From positions 1 to 64,000 of the forward strand of contig JAUJOW010000011.1 in assembly GCA_030447445.1 (NCBI GenBank): a stretch of DNA of 64,000 nucleotides, given 5' to 3'. Each line of letters starts with the position of its first letter. Positions within the stretch are counted from its first letter, which is position 1. The stretch is from Acidimicrobiales bacterium. GTDB taxonomy: Bacteria; Actinomycetota; Acidimicrobiia; Acidimicrobiales; Iamiaceae. The position numbers and the translations under genes were made by a program. This document shows, in pieces, positions 16,901-24,502 of the stretch. The notes beneath the pieces were generated by a model. That model ran no database searches and was not told the origin of the DNA. It was given only the letters and a program-made list of their open reading frames with translations.

Positions 16901-17446
16901 ATGTGTTCCGTGCCGCATCTGGTCATTGAGGGAGCGGGGGTACGACTCCGGCCGACGGCGGCCGCCGACCTTGCTCTGGCCAGGTCCATCTTCACCGACC
17001 CGGGCGTCTACGAGAGATGGGGTGGCCGACCCATCAGCGACGAGGAGATCGTCGAGAAGTATCTCGGCCGGCGGAGTCCGACCGTCGAGTGCTTCTTCGT
17101 CGAGGCGGGCGGCGGAGTCGTCGGCTTTGCGCAGTACCACGTTTCCGACGACGGGGGCGAGGGCGCCGGGATGGACCTCGTGCTGCTGCCAGCGGCGCGA
17201 GGACGCGGGGTTGGCTCGGCGGTCGTTCATGCCATGGTCCACTTCGTCCGGGGGCGTCTTGGGTGGCGACGCTTCACGGTTGACCCTGACGTGGCCAACG
17301 AACGCGGCGTCAACTTCTGGAGGAAGGCGGGGTTCGCCCCGCTCCAGATCGTCCAGGGCGATGGAGACCGCGAACCGTACTGGCTCATGGAATGGCCCAT
17401 GCCCCCCGCCACGGTCACTGCCTCGATCGGCGCTCAGGACGTATGA
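16901..17446 (+). CDS. GNAT-family N-acetyltransferase
   Basis: A 181-residue acetyl-CoA-dependent acetyltransferase. The N-terminus VRLRPTAAADLALARSIFTDP and the acetyl-CoA loop DLVLLPAARGRGVGSAVVHAMV (Q/RxxGxG/A) are clear, followed by VDPDVANERGVNFWRKAGFAPL near the C-terminus. The order of elements resembles aminoglycoside 6'-N-acetyltransferases of the AAC(6')-I type, but similar proteins acetylate other amines, so resistance cannot be claimed. ATG 16901 or GTG 16910 could be the start. Confidence 0.78.
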   Translation: MCSVPHLVIEGAGVRLRPTAAADLALARSIFTDPGVYERWGGRPISDEEIVEKYLGRRSPTVECFFVEAGGGVVGFAQYHVSDDGGEGAGMDLVLLPAARGRGVGSAVVHAMVHFVRGRLGWRRFTVDPDVANERGVNFWRKAGFAPLQIVQGDGDREPYWLMEWPMPPATVTASIGAQDV

Positions 17447-17573
17447 CCCGAACGCCGTGACCCAGTCGGCCGTCCTCGGTTGGTTTCTCGGCTCGGCCTT
17501 CCTGGCCGGCTGAGGTTGTCTGACCAGAAATGCCCCGTGACCGTGACCGCGAGGACGTGAGCAGCCTGGGGGC

Positions 17574-17608
17574 GTGGGGGCGGAGCCCCCACTCGGGGCG
17601 GAGCCCCG
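17574..17608. repeat. Double GC hairpin (two GGA-loop stems in tandem)
   Basis: Two adjacent palindromes, GTGGGGGC-GGA-GCCCCCAC (17574-17592) and CGGGGC-GGA-GCCCCG (17594-17608), share the same core. They lie just upstream of a thioredoxin reductase-like fragment. No T-run follows, so a REP-like repeat is as likely as a terminator. Confidence 0.45.
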
Positions 17609-17619
17609 ACGTGGCAAAG

Positions 17620-17880
17620 TGCTCAGGCGACCTCGCGCAACTCTGCCTCAAAGCCGAGGGAGCGGAGAACCAGCTTGCCGTCGAGCTCGGATGCGCCGTC
17701 GACGAACTGGGACACGTCCACGTCGACGCCACGAAACGAACCACCGTCCCCGATGTCCGGGCGATCGGCGACGTCACCAACCTCCGGTCGAACATGTCGA
17801 TCGCGATCGCCGACGGCGTCCTCGCCGCCGTCGACTGCAACACCGCCCTGCTCGACAGAGACTGGAACGAGACCGCCTGA
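17620..17880 (+). pseudogene. C-terminal fragment of a thioredoxin reductase-like flavoprotein
   Basis: The last 75 or so residues before the TGA read ELGCAVDELGHVHVD, then TVPDVRAIGDVTNL and NMSIAIADGVLAAVDCNTALL, which is the terminal FAD-binding segment (GDxxN...A..G..AA) of thioredoxin reductase-like proteins. The FAD N-terminal domain, the CxxC or equivalent centre and the NADPH domain are all absent; upstream sequence is occupied by a repeat. This is a decayed or recombined remnant. The frame remains open to 17530, but that part has no conserved content. Confidence 0.65.
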
Positions 17881-17903
17881 ACGGCGGCGTTGGCCGACAG
17901 TGC

Positions 17904-18380
17904 TCAGAGAAGCTGCCAGCCGTTCTCGAGGGCGCCGATTCCAGCCGTGTCGCCATGGAGCGTCGCTGCGCTGGTCGCACGCCGCCCCATGAGGTACAGC
18001 AGGATCTCGCCGGGGTCACCTCGCAAGGTGACCGTCGCCGGGTTGGGGCCTCTGCGCTGCAGCTGTCGACCGTCGTCGGTCACCAGGCGCAGACCAACGC
18101 TGGGCGGGGCCGTGGCGCGTCGAACCAAGAGCCGCACTGCCGCCCAGAGCTGAGCGCGCTGCGCCTCGTCGAGCGGTCGCGGCGCGATGAGCTTGCCTCG
18201 GCGAAGGTCTTCGTGGTGGACCCAGACCTCGACGAGTCGGGTCAGGACGAGGACGGGTAGTCGGAAGACTCGCGGGGCGGGTCGCCGGAGAGAGTCGAGC
18301 AGGTCGGCGTAGGAGCTGGAGTGGAGGAGCTTCGTCTCCGATCCTGCGAGCGTTCGCCGCCGGACAAGAGGCGAGGGCAT
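17904..18380 (-). pseudogene. Truncated maleylpyruvate isomerase/DinB-like (TIGR03085-type) protein
   Basis: The frame encodes a 158-residue C-terminal portion: LTRLVEVWVHHEDLRRGK, then LWAAVRLLVRRA and VTLRGDPGEILLYLMGRRATS, which is the second half of mycothiol-dependent maleylpyruvate isomerase-like proteins (families of about 200-250 residues). The N-terminal helical bundle with its metal ligands (the early His) is missing. Immediately upstream, in another frame, VFEDERAGFVDALASCP resembles the first helix of such proteins, so about 80 residues in the middle seem deleted. Confidence 0.55.
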
Positions 18381-18466
18381 CCACGAAGCCAGCGCGCTCG
18401 TCCTCGAAGACCTTCCAGGCGGTTCGGAGCACAGGAGAAGTCTCGCGTGATCGCTGGATCCCCGGC

Positions 18467-19333
18467 ATGCGAGGCTCGCTTACGGTGGCGACGTTCCGAA
18501 CCTCGGATGGCGTGGAGATCAGGTACGAGCTGCGGGGCGCTGGTCCACCCGTCTTCGTGTGCCACGGCGGTCCGAACAACATCTGCGACACGCTCATCGC
18601 GGACCTCGCACCCCTCGAGGACCACTGCACGCTCGTCTTCCATGACTACCGCGGCAGCGGCCGATCCGCCGCCGCCCCCGTCGACACGTACCGCTTCGAC
18701 CAGTTGGCCGATGATCTCGACGAGCTTCGACGGCACCTCGACCATGACTCCGCGGCCGTGCTCGGGCACTCGATGGGAGGTTTCGTGGCCCTCGAGTTCG
18801 CACTTCGGCACCCCGAGGCGGCGGCCCGTGTCGCCCTCGTCGGCACCACGCCGTGCGGGGCCTTGGTGCCCATGGCCATGCCGGTTCTGAGAGCGCTGGG
18901 ACCGTCCGAACCGCGAAGGCGGTGGCTTTGCTGGTCCGCTTCCTCGTCCTGTGGAGTTGGCGGCCCGTGAGCGCAGCTCGCACGAGGGCGATGTACGCGC
19001 CGATGTCGGTCACCCAGGAACCCCGGAGTGAGCTACGGCGACCGTGGCCGCCGCCCACCCCGAGCTGCCCGCCGACAAGGAGAACGCCCCCCATCTCATG
19101 AAGGCCCTCGCCAGGCTCGACCTTCGGGGCACTCTGGCGTCCGTCGCATGCCCGGTTCTCGTGCTGTACGGGTCGAGAGACGCGGTGATCGTCGCCGGGG
19201 CCAGATGTTGTCCGAGGCGCTTCCGCGCCGAGAGGTGCGCGTCCTGGCCGACGTCGGCCACGAGCCGTTCATCGAGGCGTCCGTAGAGACGTTGGCAACG
19301 CTGCGTCGCTTCCTGACCGCCAGCACGCAGTGA
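18467..19333 (+). CDS. Alpha/beta hydrolase, interrupted by several frameshifts
   Basis: The first 145 residues are a normal alpha/beta hydrolase: VFVCHGGPNN (oxyanion region), HDYRGSGRSA, and the nucleophile elbow LGHSMGGFVAL (Ser). After about 18900 the homologous sequence continues in other frames: RTAKAVALLVRFLVLWSWRP, then AAHPELPADKENAPHLMKAL, then CPVLVLYGSRDAVIVAGA and finally MLSEALPRREVRVLADVGHEPFIEAS, which supplies the catalytic Asp and His. At least three single-base shifts are needed (near 18905, 19035 and 19200). Either a recent pseudogene or sequence errors; the complete set of catalytic residues favours the second. GTG 18485 is an alternative start. Confidence 0.65.
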
Positions 19334-19386
19334 CGTGCCCCAGCGACCCGCGAGACTCAACGCCGATCGTTCTCGGGCAGCATCGC

Positions 19387-19827
19387 TCAGCCGCTATTCG
19401 GCTCGGTCGAGATGATGCGTGCCGTCGCCGTGGCCGTGGCGACGGTCGCCCCTTCGGAGTCGGTGAGCGAGCCCTCGAGGAAGGCGACGGAGCCGCCGCG
19501 ATGAACGACGCGGCCTCGACCGACGAGGCGCCCAACACGAGCAGGCCTCAGGAAGCTGACCTTGAGCTCCAAGGTCACCTCGAACCGGCCGTGATCGAGG
19601 GTGGCCACGAGCGCTGGGCCGAGCGTGTCATCGAGCATCGCGGCCAGGAACCCGCCTTGGATGTTGCCCATGGGGTTCGTCAGCCCTTGGTTCGCTGCGA
19701 ACTCGACCTCGATCGAGCCGGCATCGGTGTCCGCGTCGACGAGCTCCCATCCCAGCGTGGCTGCCGCCGGAGGCATCGGGGCGCGTCCAGCCATCGCATC
19801 CCAGAACGGCCCTGAACGATCGGACAC
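19387..19827 (-). CDS. PaaI-type hotdog-fold thioesterase
   Basis: A 146-residue acyl-CoA thioesterase-like protein of the PaaI/YbgC hotdog superfamily. The signature NPMGNIQGGFLAAMLDDTLGPAL matches the HGGxxxxxxDxxxG element (here NIQGG with Asp in LDD), followed by a second strand pair TLELKVSFLRPARVG and GRGRVVHRGGSVAFLEGSL (shortened). The catalytic His usual before GG is replaced by Gln (IQGG), as in several family branches. It is convergent with the hydrolase gene. Substrate likely an aromatic or medium-chain acyl-CoA, by family only. Confidence 0.85.
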   Translation of the reverse strand: MSDRSGPFWDAMAGRAPMPPAAATLGWELVDADTDAGSIEVEFAANQGLTNPMGNIQGGFLAAMLDDTLGPALVATLDHGRFEVTLELKVSFLRPARVGRLVGRGRVVHRGGSVAFLEGSLTDSEGATVATATATARIISTEPNSG

Positions 19828-19953
19828 TCGGCGCTCCCTCTGAAGCGTTCGCCAACGCGCCGCGCAGTTCTACGCCCTCGCCGGTGTGCCCGTCGGCTGA
19901 CCTCACCGGACGTACGTGCTCGTCGAGCCCGGCTGACGCTGTGAGTCGGCAGA

Positions 19954-19959
19954 TACGTT
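19954..19959 (+). promoter_or_regulatory. Candidate -10 box (TACGTT) for a leaderless kinase transcript
   Basis: TACGTT ends six bases before the ATG at 19966, with no ribosome-binding site between them. Confidence 0.4.
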
Positions 19960-19965
19960 GGCCCG

Positions 19966-20703
19966 ATGGCGAGCTCCGGCCGCGTCGAGCTCTCCACCTC
20001 GACGTGGCAGCAGCCGATGCCGCCCGCGCCCAGCGCGGAGCGGGCAGCGGTGCTCGACCACATCGCCGGGCGCACCCTGGCGTTCGGTCCTCGCCGTGTC
20101 CGGGTGGCCGTCGACGGGCTCACTGCGGCGGGCAAGACGAGCCTCGGCCACGAGCTGGCCCAGCAGGTGGCCGCCGCCGGGCGGTTGGCGATGCGGGCAT
20201 CGCTCGATGACTTCAAGCGCCCTTGGAAGGAGTCCCACCTCTATGAGCGCCTGTCCGGGGAGGGCTACTACCGCAACGCGTTCGACGTCGAGGCGACGCG
20301 CCGGCTGCTGCTCGACCCGGCAGCCCCGAACGGCTCGGGCGCCGTCGCGTTGTGCAGCATCGACCCGCTCACCCAGGTCGACCACTCGGAGACCCTCGTT
20401 GCCATGCCCACCGACGGTGTGCTCATCGTCGACGGCGTGTTCGCCCTCCGACCGCAACTCGACACGTGCTGGGACCTGCGGATCTGGGTGCACATCGAGC
20501 CGGCACTCTCTGTGCGCCGCGGGGTTGCTCGGGACACCGAGATGGAAGGGGGAGCCGAGGAGGCCGAGGCGCTACACCGCGACCGGTACCTGGCCGCCGA
20601 GGCCATCTACATCGACGAGGTGGATCCGATCTCGCTCGCCGATGTGGTCATCGACAACACCCACTTCGACCGGCCTCGGCTGCTGCGAGAGGGAAAGCCA
20701 TGA
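19966..20703 (+). CDS. Uridine kinase-like P-loop protein
   Basis: A 245-residue kinase-like protein with a Walker A motif in VAVDGLTAAGKTSLGHEL, then LDDFKRPW and YYRNAFDVEATRRLL, which matches the uridine kinase/phosphoribulokinase-like proteins of Actinobacteria. The strand DGVLIVDGVFALRPQL corresponds to the Walker B/lid region, and the C-terminal IDNTHFDRPRLL is the usual end. The phosphate acceptor is probably a nucleoside or another small hydroxyl compound. It overlaps the next short frame by four bases (ATGA). Confidence 0.82.
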   Translation: MASSGRVELSTSTWQQPMPPAPSAERAAVLDHIAGRTLAFGPRRVRVAVDGLTAAGKTSLGHELAQQVAAAGRLAMRASLDDFKRPWKESHLYERLSGEGYYRNAFDVEATRRLLLDPAAPNGSGAVALCSIDPLTQVDHSETLVAMPTDGVLIVDGVFALRPQLDTCWDLRIWVHIEPALSVRRGVARDTEMEGGAEEAEALHRDRYLAAEAIYIDEVDPISLADVVIDNTHFDRPRLLREGKP

Positions 20704-20918
20704 GGGGCGAACGAGGCTTCGGGGAAGTGGACGGTGACCGGACCGTGGAGCTGCGCCACAAGGCCATCCCGGTGCTCCTCCGGTTCGGAGACCACGACCC
20801 CCGGGCGCGAGCCGCGGTCGAACGAGCAGCGCTCGAAGACGGGGACGCCGTCGTCCGCGAGGTGGCGTCACTGGCGCTGCGCGGTCAACACGTGCGCCTA
20901 CGAGCAGCAGGTACGTGA
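20700..20918 (+). CDS. Small HEAT-repeat-like protein, probably truncated
   Basis: A 72-residue frame whose ATG overlaps the stop of the kinase gene. Its centre, AIPVLLRFGDHDPRARAAVERAALEDGDAVVREVASLALRG (shown here only in part: RARAAVERAAL and VVREVASLAL), looks like a single HEAT repeat of the kind found in multi-repeat scaffold proteins. The last ten residues are not repeat-like, and the opposite strand beyond this point carries a YjbR fragment, so the 3' part of the gene seems replaced. Confidence 0.4.
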   Translation: MRGERGFGEVDGDRTVELRHKAIPVLLRFGDHDPRARAAVERAALEDGDAVVREVASLALRGQHVRLRAAGT

Positions 20919-21024
20919 AGCCCTTCTTCCTGACCCGGAACGACGGCCTCCCGCCGTAGGAGGGGTGCTCGCCGGTCTCGGGGAGTGAGAGTGCGATCCG
21001 GCGTACGTCGTCCTCGGTGGCCAT
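20905..21024 (-). pseudogene. N-terminal fragment of a MmcQ/YjbR family protein
   Basis: Starting from ATG at 21022-21024 on the reverse strand, the frame reads ATEDDVRRIALSLPETGEHP then YGGRPSFRVRKKGFTYL, the conserved N-terminus of the double-wing MmcQ/YjbR fold. After about 38 residues the similarity stops and the frame runs into sequence of the opposing HEAT-like gene. About two thirds of the normal ~115 residues are missing. Confidence 0.6.
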
Positions 21025-21070
21025 GGCCCCATCATGATCGGGGGTGCCAAGGGCGGGCGGTACCGGCAAG

Positions 21071-22375
21071 ATGGGGATGGTGAGACGGCCGGAACGGCTG
21101 GCGTTGGCGGTGGGCGCGGTGGTGGTGGTCGCGGCGGTGGCGGTGGGCGCCGCTCGGCTCGGCCAGGAGCCCGACTGCGCCGTCGCCATCGACTCGGCGG
21201 CCGGCCGGCGCGCCTTGATCGAGGCCCAGCCCCCGAGTGCCGTTCGGCGCCGCGGGCCCGAACCGGCGGCGATGGTGGAGGCGGCCGAGGCCTCCGCCCG
21301 CACGGGAGCGCTGGCGGGACCGCCCCGTTGGGCGGCGGCTGCGCCGGCCCCGTTCGTGATCCTGGCCGGCGTAGAGGAAGGGGTCGTGGTCGCCGGTCGG
21401 TCCACCGATGCCCGGCAGGGGGCCGGCACCGAGGTCAGCCTCGTCGACCCCGTGAGCGGATCGGCCCGGTGGCGGCGCCACGTCGGCGACACGCTCGACG
21501 ACCACGTCGTCACCCCCGGGCGGGTCGTCGTTGCCGGCACGACCGAGGGCGTCGGCTGGGTCGCCGCCCTCGACGTGACCGACGGCAGTGGCGCCTGGTG
21601 CCGGTCGTACAGTCTCGGCGTCGACGGCGAGGTCCGCATGGCCACCGACCCGCACGAACCGGGATCGGTCGTGGTCGCCTTCACCGGAGCGGCCGACGGG
21701 AGGACCCGGATCGACCGGCTGGGGCTCGCCGATGGCAGGTCGCGCTGGTCCTCGATCCAAGGGCGGCCGGTGCGCGACCTCGTGGTCGGCCACGGCGAGG
21801 TGGCGATGCTCACCTCGTCGGCGGGGCGGGCCAGGGTGATCGACGGCAGCGACGGCCACCGCGTGGCTGACCTCTCCCTGATCGGCGCCAACACCGGCCT
21901 GGCCATCCGGCTGGCGGCGGCGAGCCGTGATCGACTCGTCACCTCCCTCGTCCCCATACGGGATGTGGTGGTGACGGTGGCTGTCGATCGTCGGCGGCGT
22001 GAAGCATGGCGGATCACCGGGCACGGCGAGGGCCTCGACCCGGAGGTCGGGTTCGGTGGTCGGGCGCTCGTCCACGGAGGCACCGTGCTGGTCGCCGACC
22101 CGGGCAGCGGCTGGCTGCGGGCCCTCGACATGGCCGACGGCCGAGAACGGTGGCGCCTCCCGGTGGGCGATGCGTCCCTCGACCACGCCGTGGTGGCCGG
22201 TGACCGGCTGGTGCTGCCCGACAGAGAGCTGGGGGTCAGGGTCGTCGACCTCTCGGACGGGACGGCGACCGATCTCGGCGTGCCCGGCACCTGGGTTGCG
22301 CTGGCCGGGCGGGGACGGGAGCGCACGCTCGTCGTGGGCGGTCCCGGCGTCGTCGCCCTCCCGTTCCATCCCTGA
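21071..22375 (+). CDS. Membrane-anchored beta-propeller (PQQ-like repeat) protein
   Basis: A roughly 434-residue protein with one N-terminal hydrophobic segment (LALAVGAVVVVAAVAVGAA) that acts as a signal peptide or anchor, then repeated blades of the WxxxLxxG type: SGSARWRRHVGDTLDD, DGSGAWCRSYSLG, DGRSRWSSIQGRPVRD, RRREAWRITGHGEG and DGRERWRLPVGDASLDH. These are PQQ/YVTN-like propeller blades, without evidence for PQQ binding. Function unknown; probably extracytoplasmic. ATG 21071 and 21077 and GTG 21080 are all possible starts. Confidence 0.72.
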   Translation: MGMVRRPERLALAVGAVVVVAAVAVGAARLGQEPDCAVAIDSAAGRRALIEAQPPSAVRRRGPEPAAMVEAAEASARTGALAGPPRWAAAAPAPFVILAGVEEGVVVAGRSTDARQGAGTEVSLVDPVSGSARWRRHVGDTLDDHVVTPGRVVVAGTTEGVGWVAALDVTDGSGAWCRSYSLGVDGEVRMATDPHEPGSVVVAFTGAADGRTRIDRLGLADGRSRWSSIQGRPVRDLVVGHGEVAMLTSSAGRARVIDGSDGHRVADLSLIGANTGLAIRLAAASRDRLVTSLVPIRDVVVTVAVDRRRREAWRITGHGEGLDPEVGFGGRALVHGGTVLVADPGSGWLRALDMADGRERWRLPVGDASLDHAVVAGDRLVLPDRELGVRVVDLSDGTATDLGVPGTWVALAGRGRERTLVVGGPGVVALPFHP

Positions 22376-22398
22376 GCGAGCGCCCGGCCGAGGGTCGG

Positions 22399-22404
22399 TA
22401 GGGT
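22399..22404 (+). promoter_or_regulatory. Candidate -10 box (TAGGGT) for the 24-residue microprotein
   Basis: TAGGGT ends seven bases before ATG 22412, giving a leaderless arrangement identical to that of the SigH-like gene at 44734. Confidence 0.45.
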
Positions 22405-22411
22405 GCGACCC

Positions 22412-22486
22412 ATGAAGAAGCTGCTGCTCCTCGCCGTGTTCGTCGCCCTCGCCGCCGTGGCCGCCAAGAAGGCCCGCGCCGTCTGA
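22412..22486 (+). CDS. 24-residue membrane microprotein (DLW-39-like N-terminus)
   Basis: The frame reads MKKLLLLAVFVALAAVAAKK followed by ARAV and a TGA. It has the Lys-Lys start, a single hydrophobic helix and a basic tail, resembling the first half of the DLW-39 family of tiny actinobacterial membrane proteins, but lacks the acidic DLW segment. A TAGGGT box lies seven bases upstream and a palindrome follows the stop, so it has its own apparent transcription signals. Function unknown. It is too short for coding statistics, hence moderate confidence. Confidence 0.5.
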   Translation: MKKLLLLAVFVALAAVAAKKARAV

Positions 22487-22511
22487 CCCTGCCTCGGCCA
22501 TCCCGGTCCTG

Positions 22512-22530
22512 ACCCTCGGTTTCCGAGGGT
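22512..22530. repeat. Palindrome ACCCTCGG-TTT-CCGAGGGT (dispersed repeat copy 1)
   Basis: An 8-bp stem with a TTT loop following the microprotein gene. Its 18-base core CACCCTCGGAAACCGAGG (reverse strand) recurs twice before tRNA-Thr at 42570-42588 and 42631-42648. It is followed by GGGGGCCC and not by a T-run, so it may be a repeat rather than a terminator. Confidence 0.5.
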
Positions 22531-22637
22531 GGGGGCCCACTTGATTCCGCGTCGGCCCCTTGCCCGCCGTGGTCGGGCATGGGAAGGTGGCCGGGTCGCT
22601 TCCCCCGCGCCTGTCGTGTCGCGCCTGGGAGGCTCCC

Positions 22638-23291
22638 GTGCTCATCTCCTGTTGGTCGGTCAAGGGTGGTGCCGGCACCACCGTGGTGTCGGTGGCGCTC
22701 GCTCTCGTGCTGGCCCCAACCCATCCCGACGGCGTGCTGATCGCCGACTTCGCCGGCGACGTGCCCGCTGCCCTCGGCGCTCCCGACCCTCGTGACCCGG
22801 GCCTGACCGGGTGGCTGGCGGCGGGGGCGTCGGTGCCGGCCGACGCGCTGGCCCGGCTCGAGCTGGACGTCGGTGGCGGCGTCGGGCTCCTCCCGCGGGG
22901 GACGGGGGCGGTCACCGCGCCAGACCGGGCCGACGTCCTGGCCGGGCTGCTGGCCGCCGAGCCCCGCCCCGTCGTGGCCGACTGCGGCGTGCTGGTCGAC
23001 GGGGCCGCCACCGTCTCCCTCGCCGCCGGTGCCACCCACTCCCTGCTCGTCACCCGGGCCTGCTACCTCGCGCTACGGCGGGCGGCCACGGCGCCGGTGC
23101 GGCCCTCCGGCGTGGTCCTCGTGACGGAGCCCGGGCGCGCCCTCGGCCGGTCCGACGTGGAACACGTGGTCGGCGCCCCCGTGCGAGCCGAGGTGGCGGT
23201 CGACCCCGCGGTGGCCCGAGCCGTCGATGCCGGCGTGCTCGCCAACCGCCTCCCCCGAGGCCTGGAGCGCGCCCTCCGGAAGGCAGCATGA
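22638..23291 (+). CDS. tadZ: TadZ/CpaE-like ParA-family ATPase (septum-site-determining-like)
   Basis: A 217-residue MinD/ParA-like protein. The deviant Walker A region is CWSVKGGAGTTVVSVALAL, with Lys at the signature position, and Asp in LIADFAGD represents the switch I/Walker B area; the usual later Walker B is weak (VVADCGV). Upstream of Tad pilus ATPase genes, such proteins position the pilus machine. The GTG at 22638 follows GGGAGG. Its stop overlaps the start of the next gene (ATGA), so it heads the tad operon. Confidence 0.78.
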   Translation: MLISCWSVKGGAGTTVVSVALALVLAPTHPDGVLIADFAGDVPAALGAPDPRDPGLTGWLAAGASVPADALARLELDVGGGVGLLPRGTGAVTAPDRADVLAGLLAAEPRPVVADCGVLVDGAATVSLAAGATHSLLVTRACYLALRRAATAPVRPSGVVLVTEPGRALGRSDVEHVVGAPVRAEVAVDPAVARAVDAGVLANRLPRGLERALRKAA

Positions 23292-24502
23292 GCGCCGCAC
23301 CGACGGTGACGACCGCCGACGAGGCCGGGGATCGGCCCGGCGGCGATCAGCTCGGTCCGGTGGAGGACGCCGTGCACCGCCTCGTCCTCGCCGCCGGTCG
23401 GGCCGCCGGCGCCGCCGTCGACGCCGGCACGGTCGGGCGCCTGGTGCGCGACGTCGCCCCGCTGCTGGCGTCGAGCGACGTCGAGAGCGTGATCAGCCGG
23501 GTCCTGGCCCGGATCGGTGGGCTCGGGCCGCTGGAGCCGCTCCTGGCCGACCCGGCGGTCACCGAAGTCATGGTCAACGGCCCCGGGCCGGTGTGGGTGG
23601 AGCGGGCCGGCCAGCTCCACCGCACCGACACGAGGCTCGACACGCCCACCATCGAGTTGTTGATCGCTCGCATCGTCGCCCCTGGGCCTCAGGGTCGACC
23701 GCACGGCGCCACTGGTCGACGCCCGCCTGGCCGACGGCTCCCGAGTGAACGCGGTGGTGGCCCCGCTCGCCGTCGACGGGCCCTGCCTCACCATCCGGCG
23801 TTTCGGGGCCCGGGCAGTTCCGCTCGCCGCCATGGCGCCGCCACCGGTCACGGCCATGTTGCGATGGGCGGTCGCGGCGAGGGCCAACATCGTCGTCTCG
23901 GGCGGCACCGGCGCCGGCAAGACGACCCTGCTCAACGCCCTCGCCGCCGCCATCCCCGCCGGCGAGCGCATCATCACCGTGGAGGACGCCGCCGAGCTGC
24001 GCCTCCCCGGTGAGCACGTCGTCCGCCTCGAGGCCCGACCCGCCAACGCCGAGGGGGTGGGCGCCGTCGCCATCCGTGACCTCGTCCGCAACGCCTTGCG
24101 CATGCGCCCCGACCGCATCGTGGTGGGCGAGTGCCGCGGCTCCGAGGCCCTCGACATGGTGCAGGCCATGAACACCGGCCACGAGGGGTCGCTGTCGACA
24201 TGCCACGCCAACGGACCCGAGGACGCCATGCGCCGCCTCGAGACCATGATCCTGATGGGTGATGTGGGCCTGCCCCTCGGCGCCGTCCGCGACCAGCTCT
24301 CGGCCTCGATCGACCTGTTGGTCCACGTGGCCCGGGCTCCCCACGGTGGGCGCCGCATCACCGGTGGCCGAGGTCATCGACGGCGCCCCGCCGGAGAACG
24401 GGTCCGCCCCTTGCCGACGACAGGGCGGTCCGGGCCCTGCCCCACCGGGCCGGTCGCGATCCGGCTGCGGGTCCTCCCGACCCTGGGTGGGTGACGCCGT
24501 GA
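23288..24502 (+). CDS. tadA: TadA/CpaF-family pilus assembly ATPase, with three frameshifts
   Basis: The hexameric secretion ATPase that powers Tad/Flp pilus assembly. N-terminal region: LGPLEPLLADPAVTEVMVNGP and VWVERAGQLH. After a missing base near 23683 the sequence continues as VVAPLAVDGPCLTIRRF, then Walker A SGGTGAGKTTLLNAL, Asp box TVEDAAELRL, Walker B PDRIVVGECRGSEALDMVQAM and His box GSLSTCHANGPEDAMRRLE. Further shifts near 24362 and 24410 separate the C-terminal tail VAEVIDGAPPENG and LADDRAVRALP; once joined, the stop falls at 24500-24502, overlapping the tadB start (GTGA). All catalytic motifs are intact, so consensus errors are more likely than decay. Confidence 0.85.

Noticed and set aside
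22512-22530. Rho-independent terminator after the microprotein gene.
   Set aside because: The hairpin is good but is followed by G and C rather than T, and the same core recurs elsewhere in other positions; described as a repeat instead.
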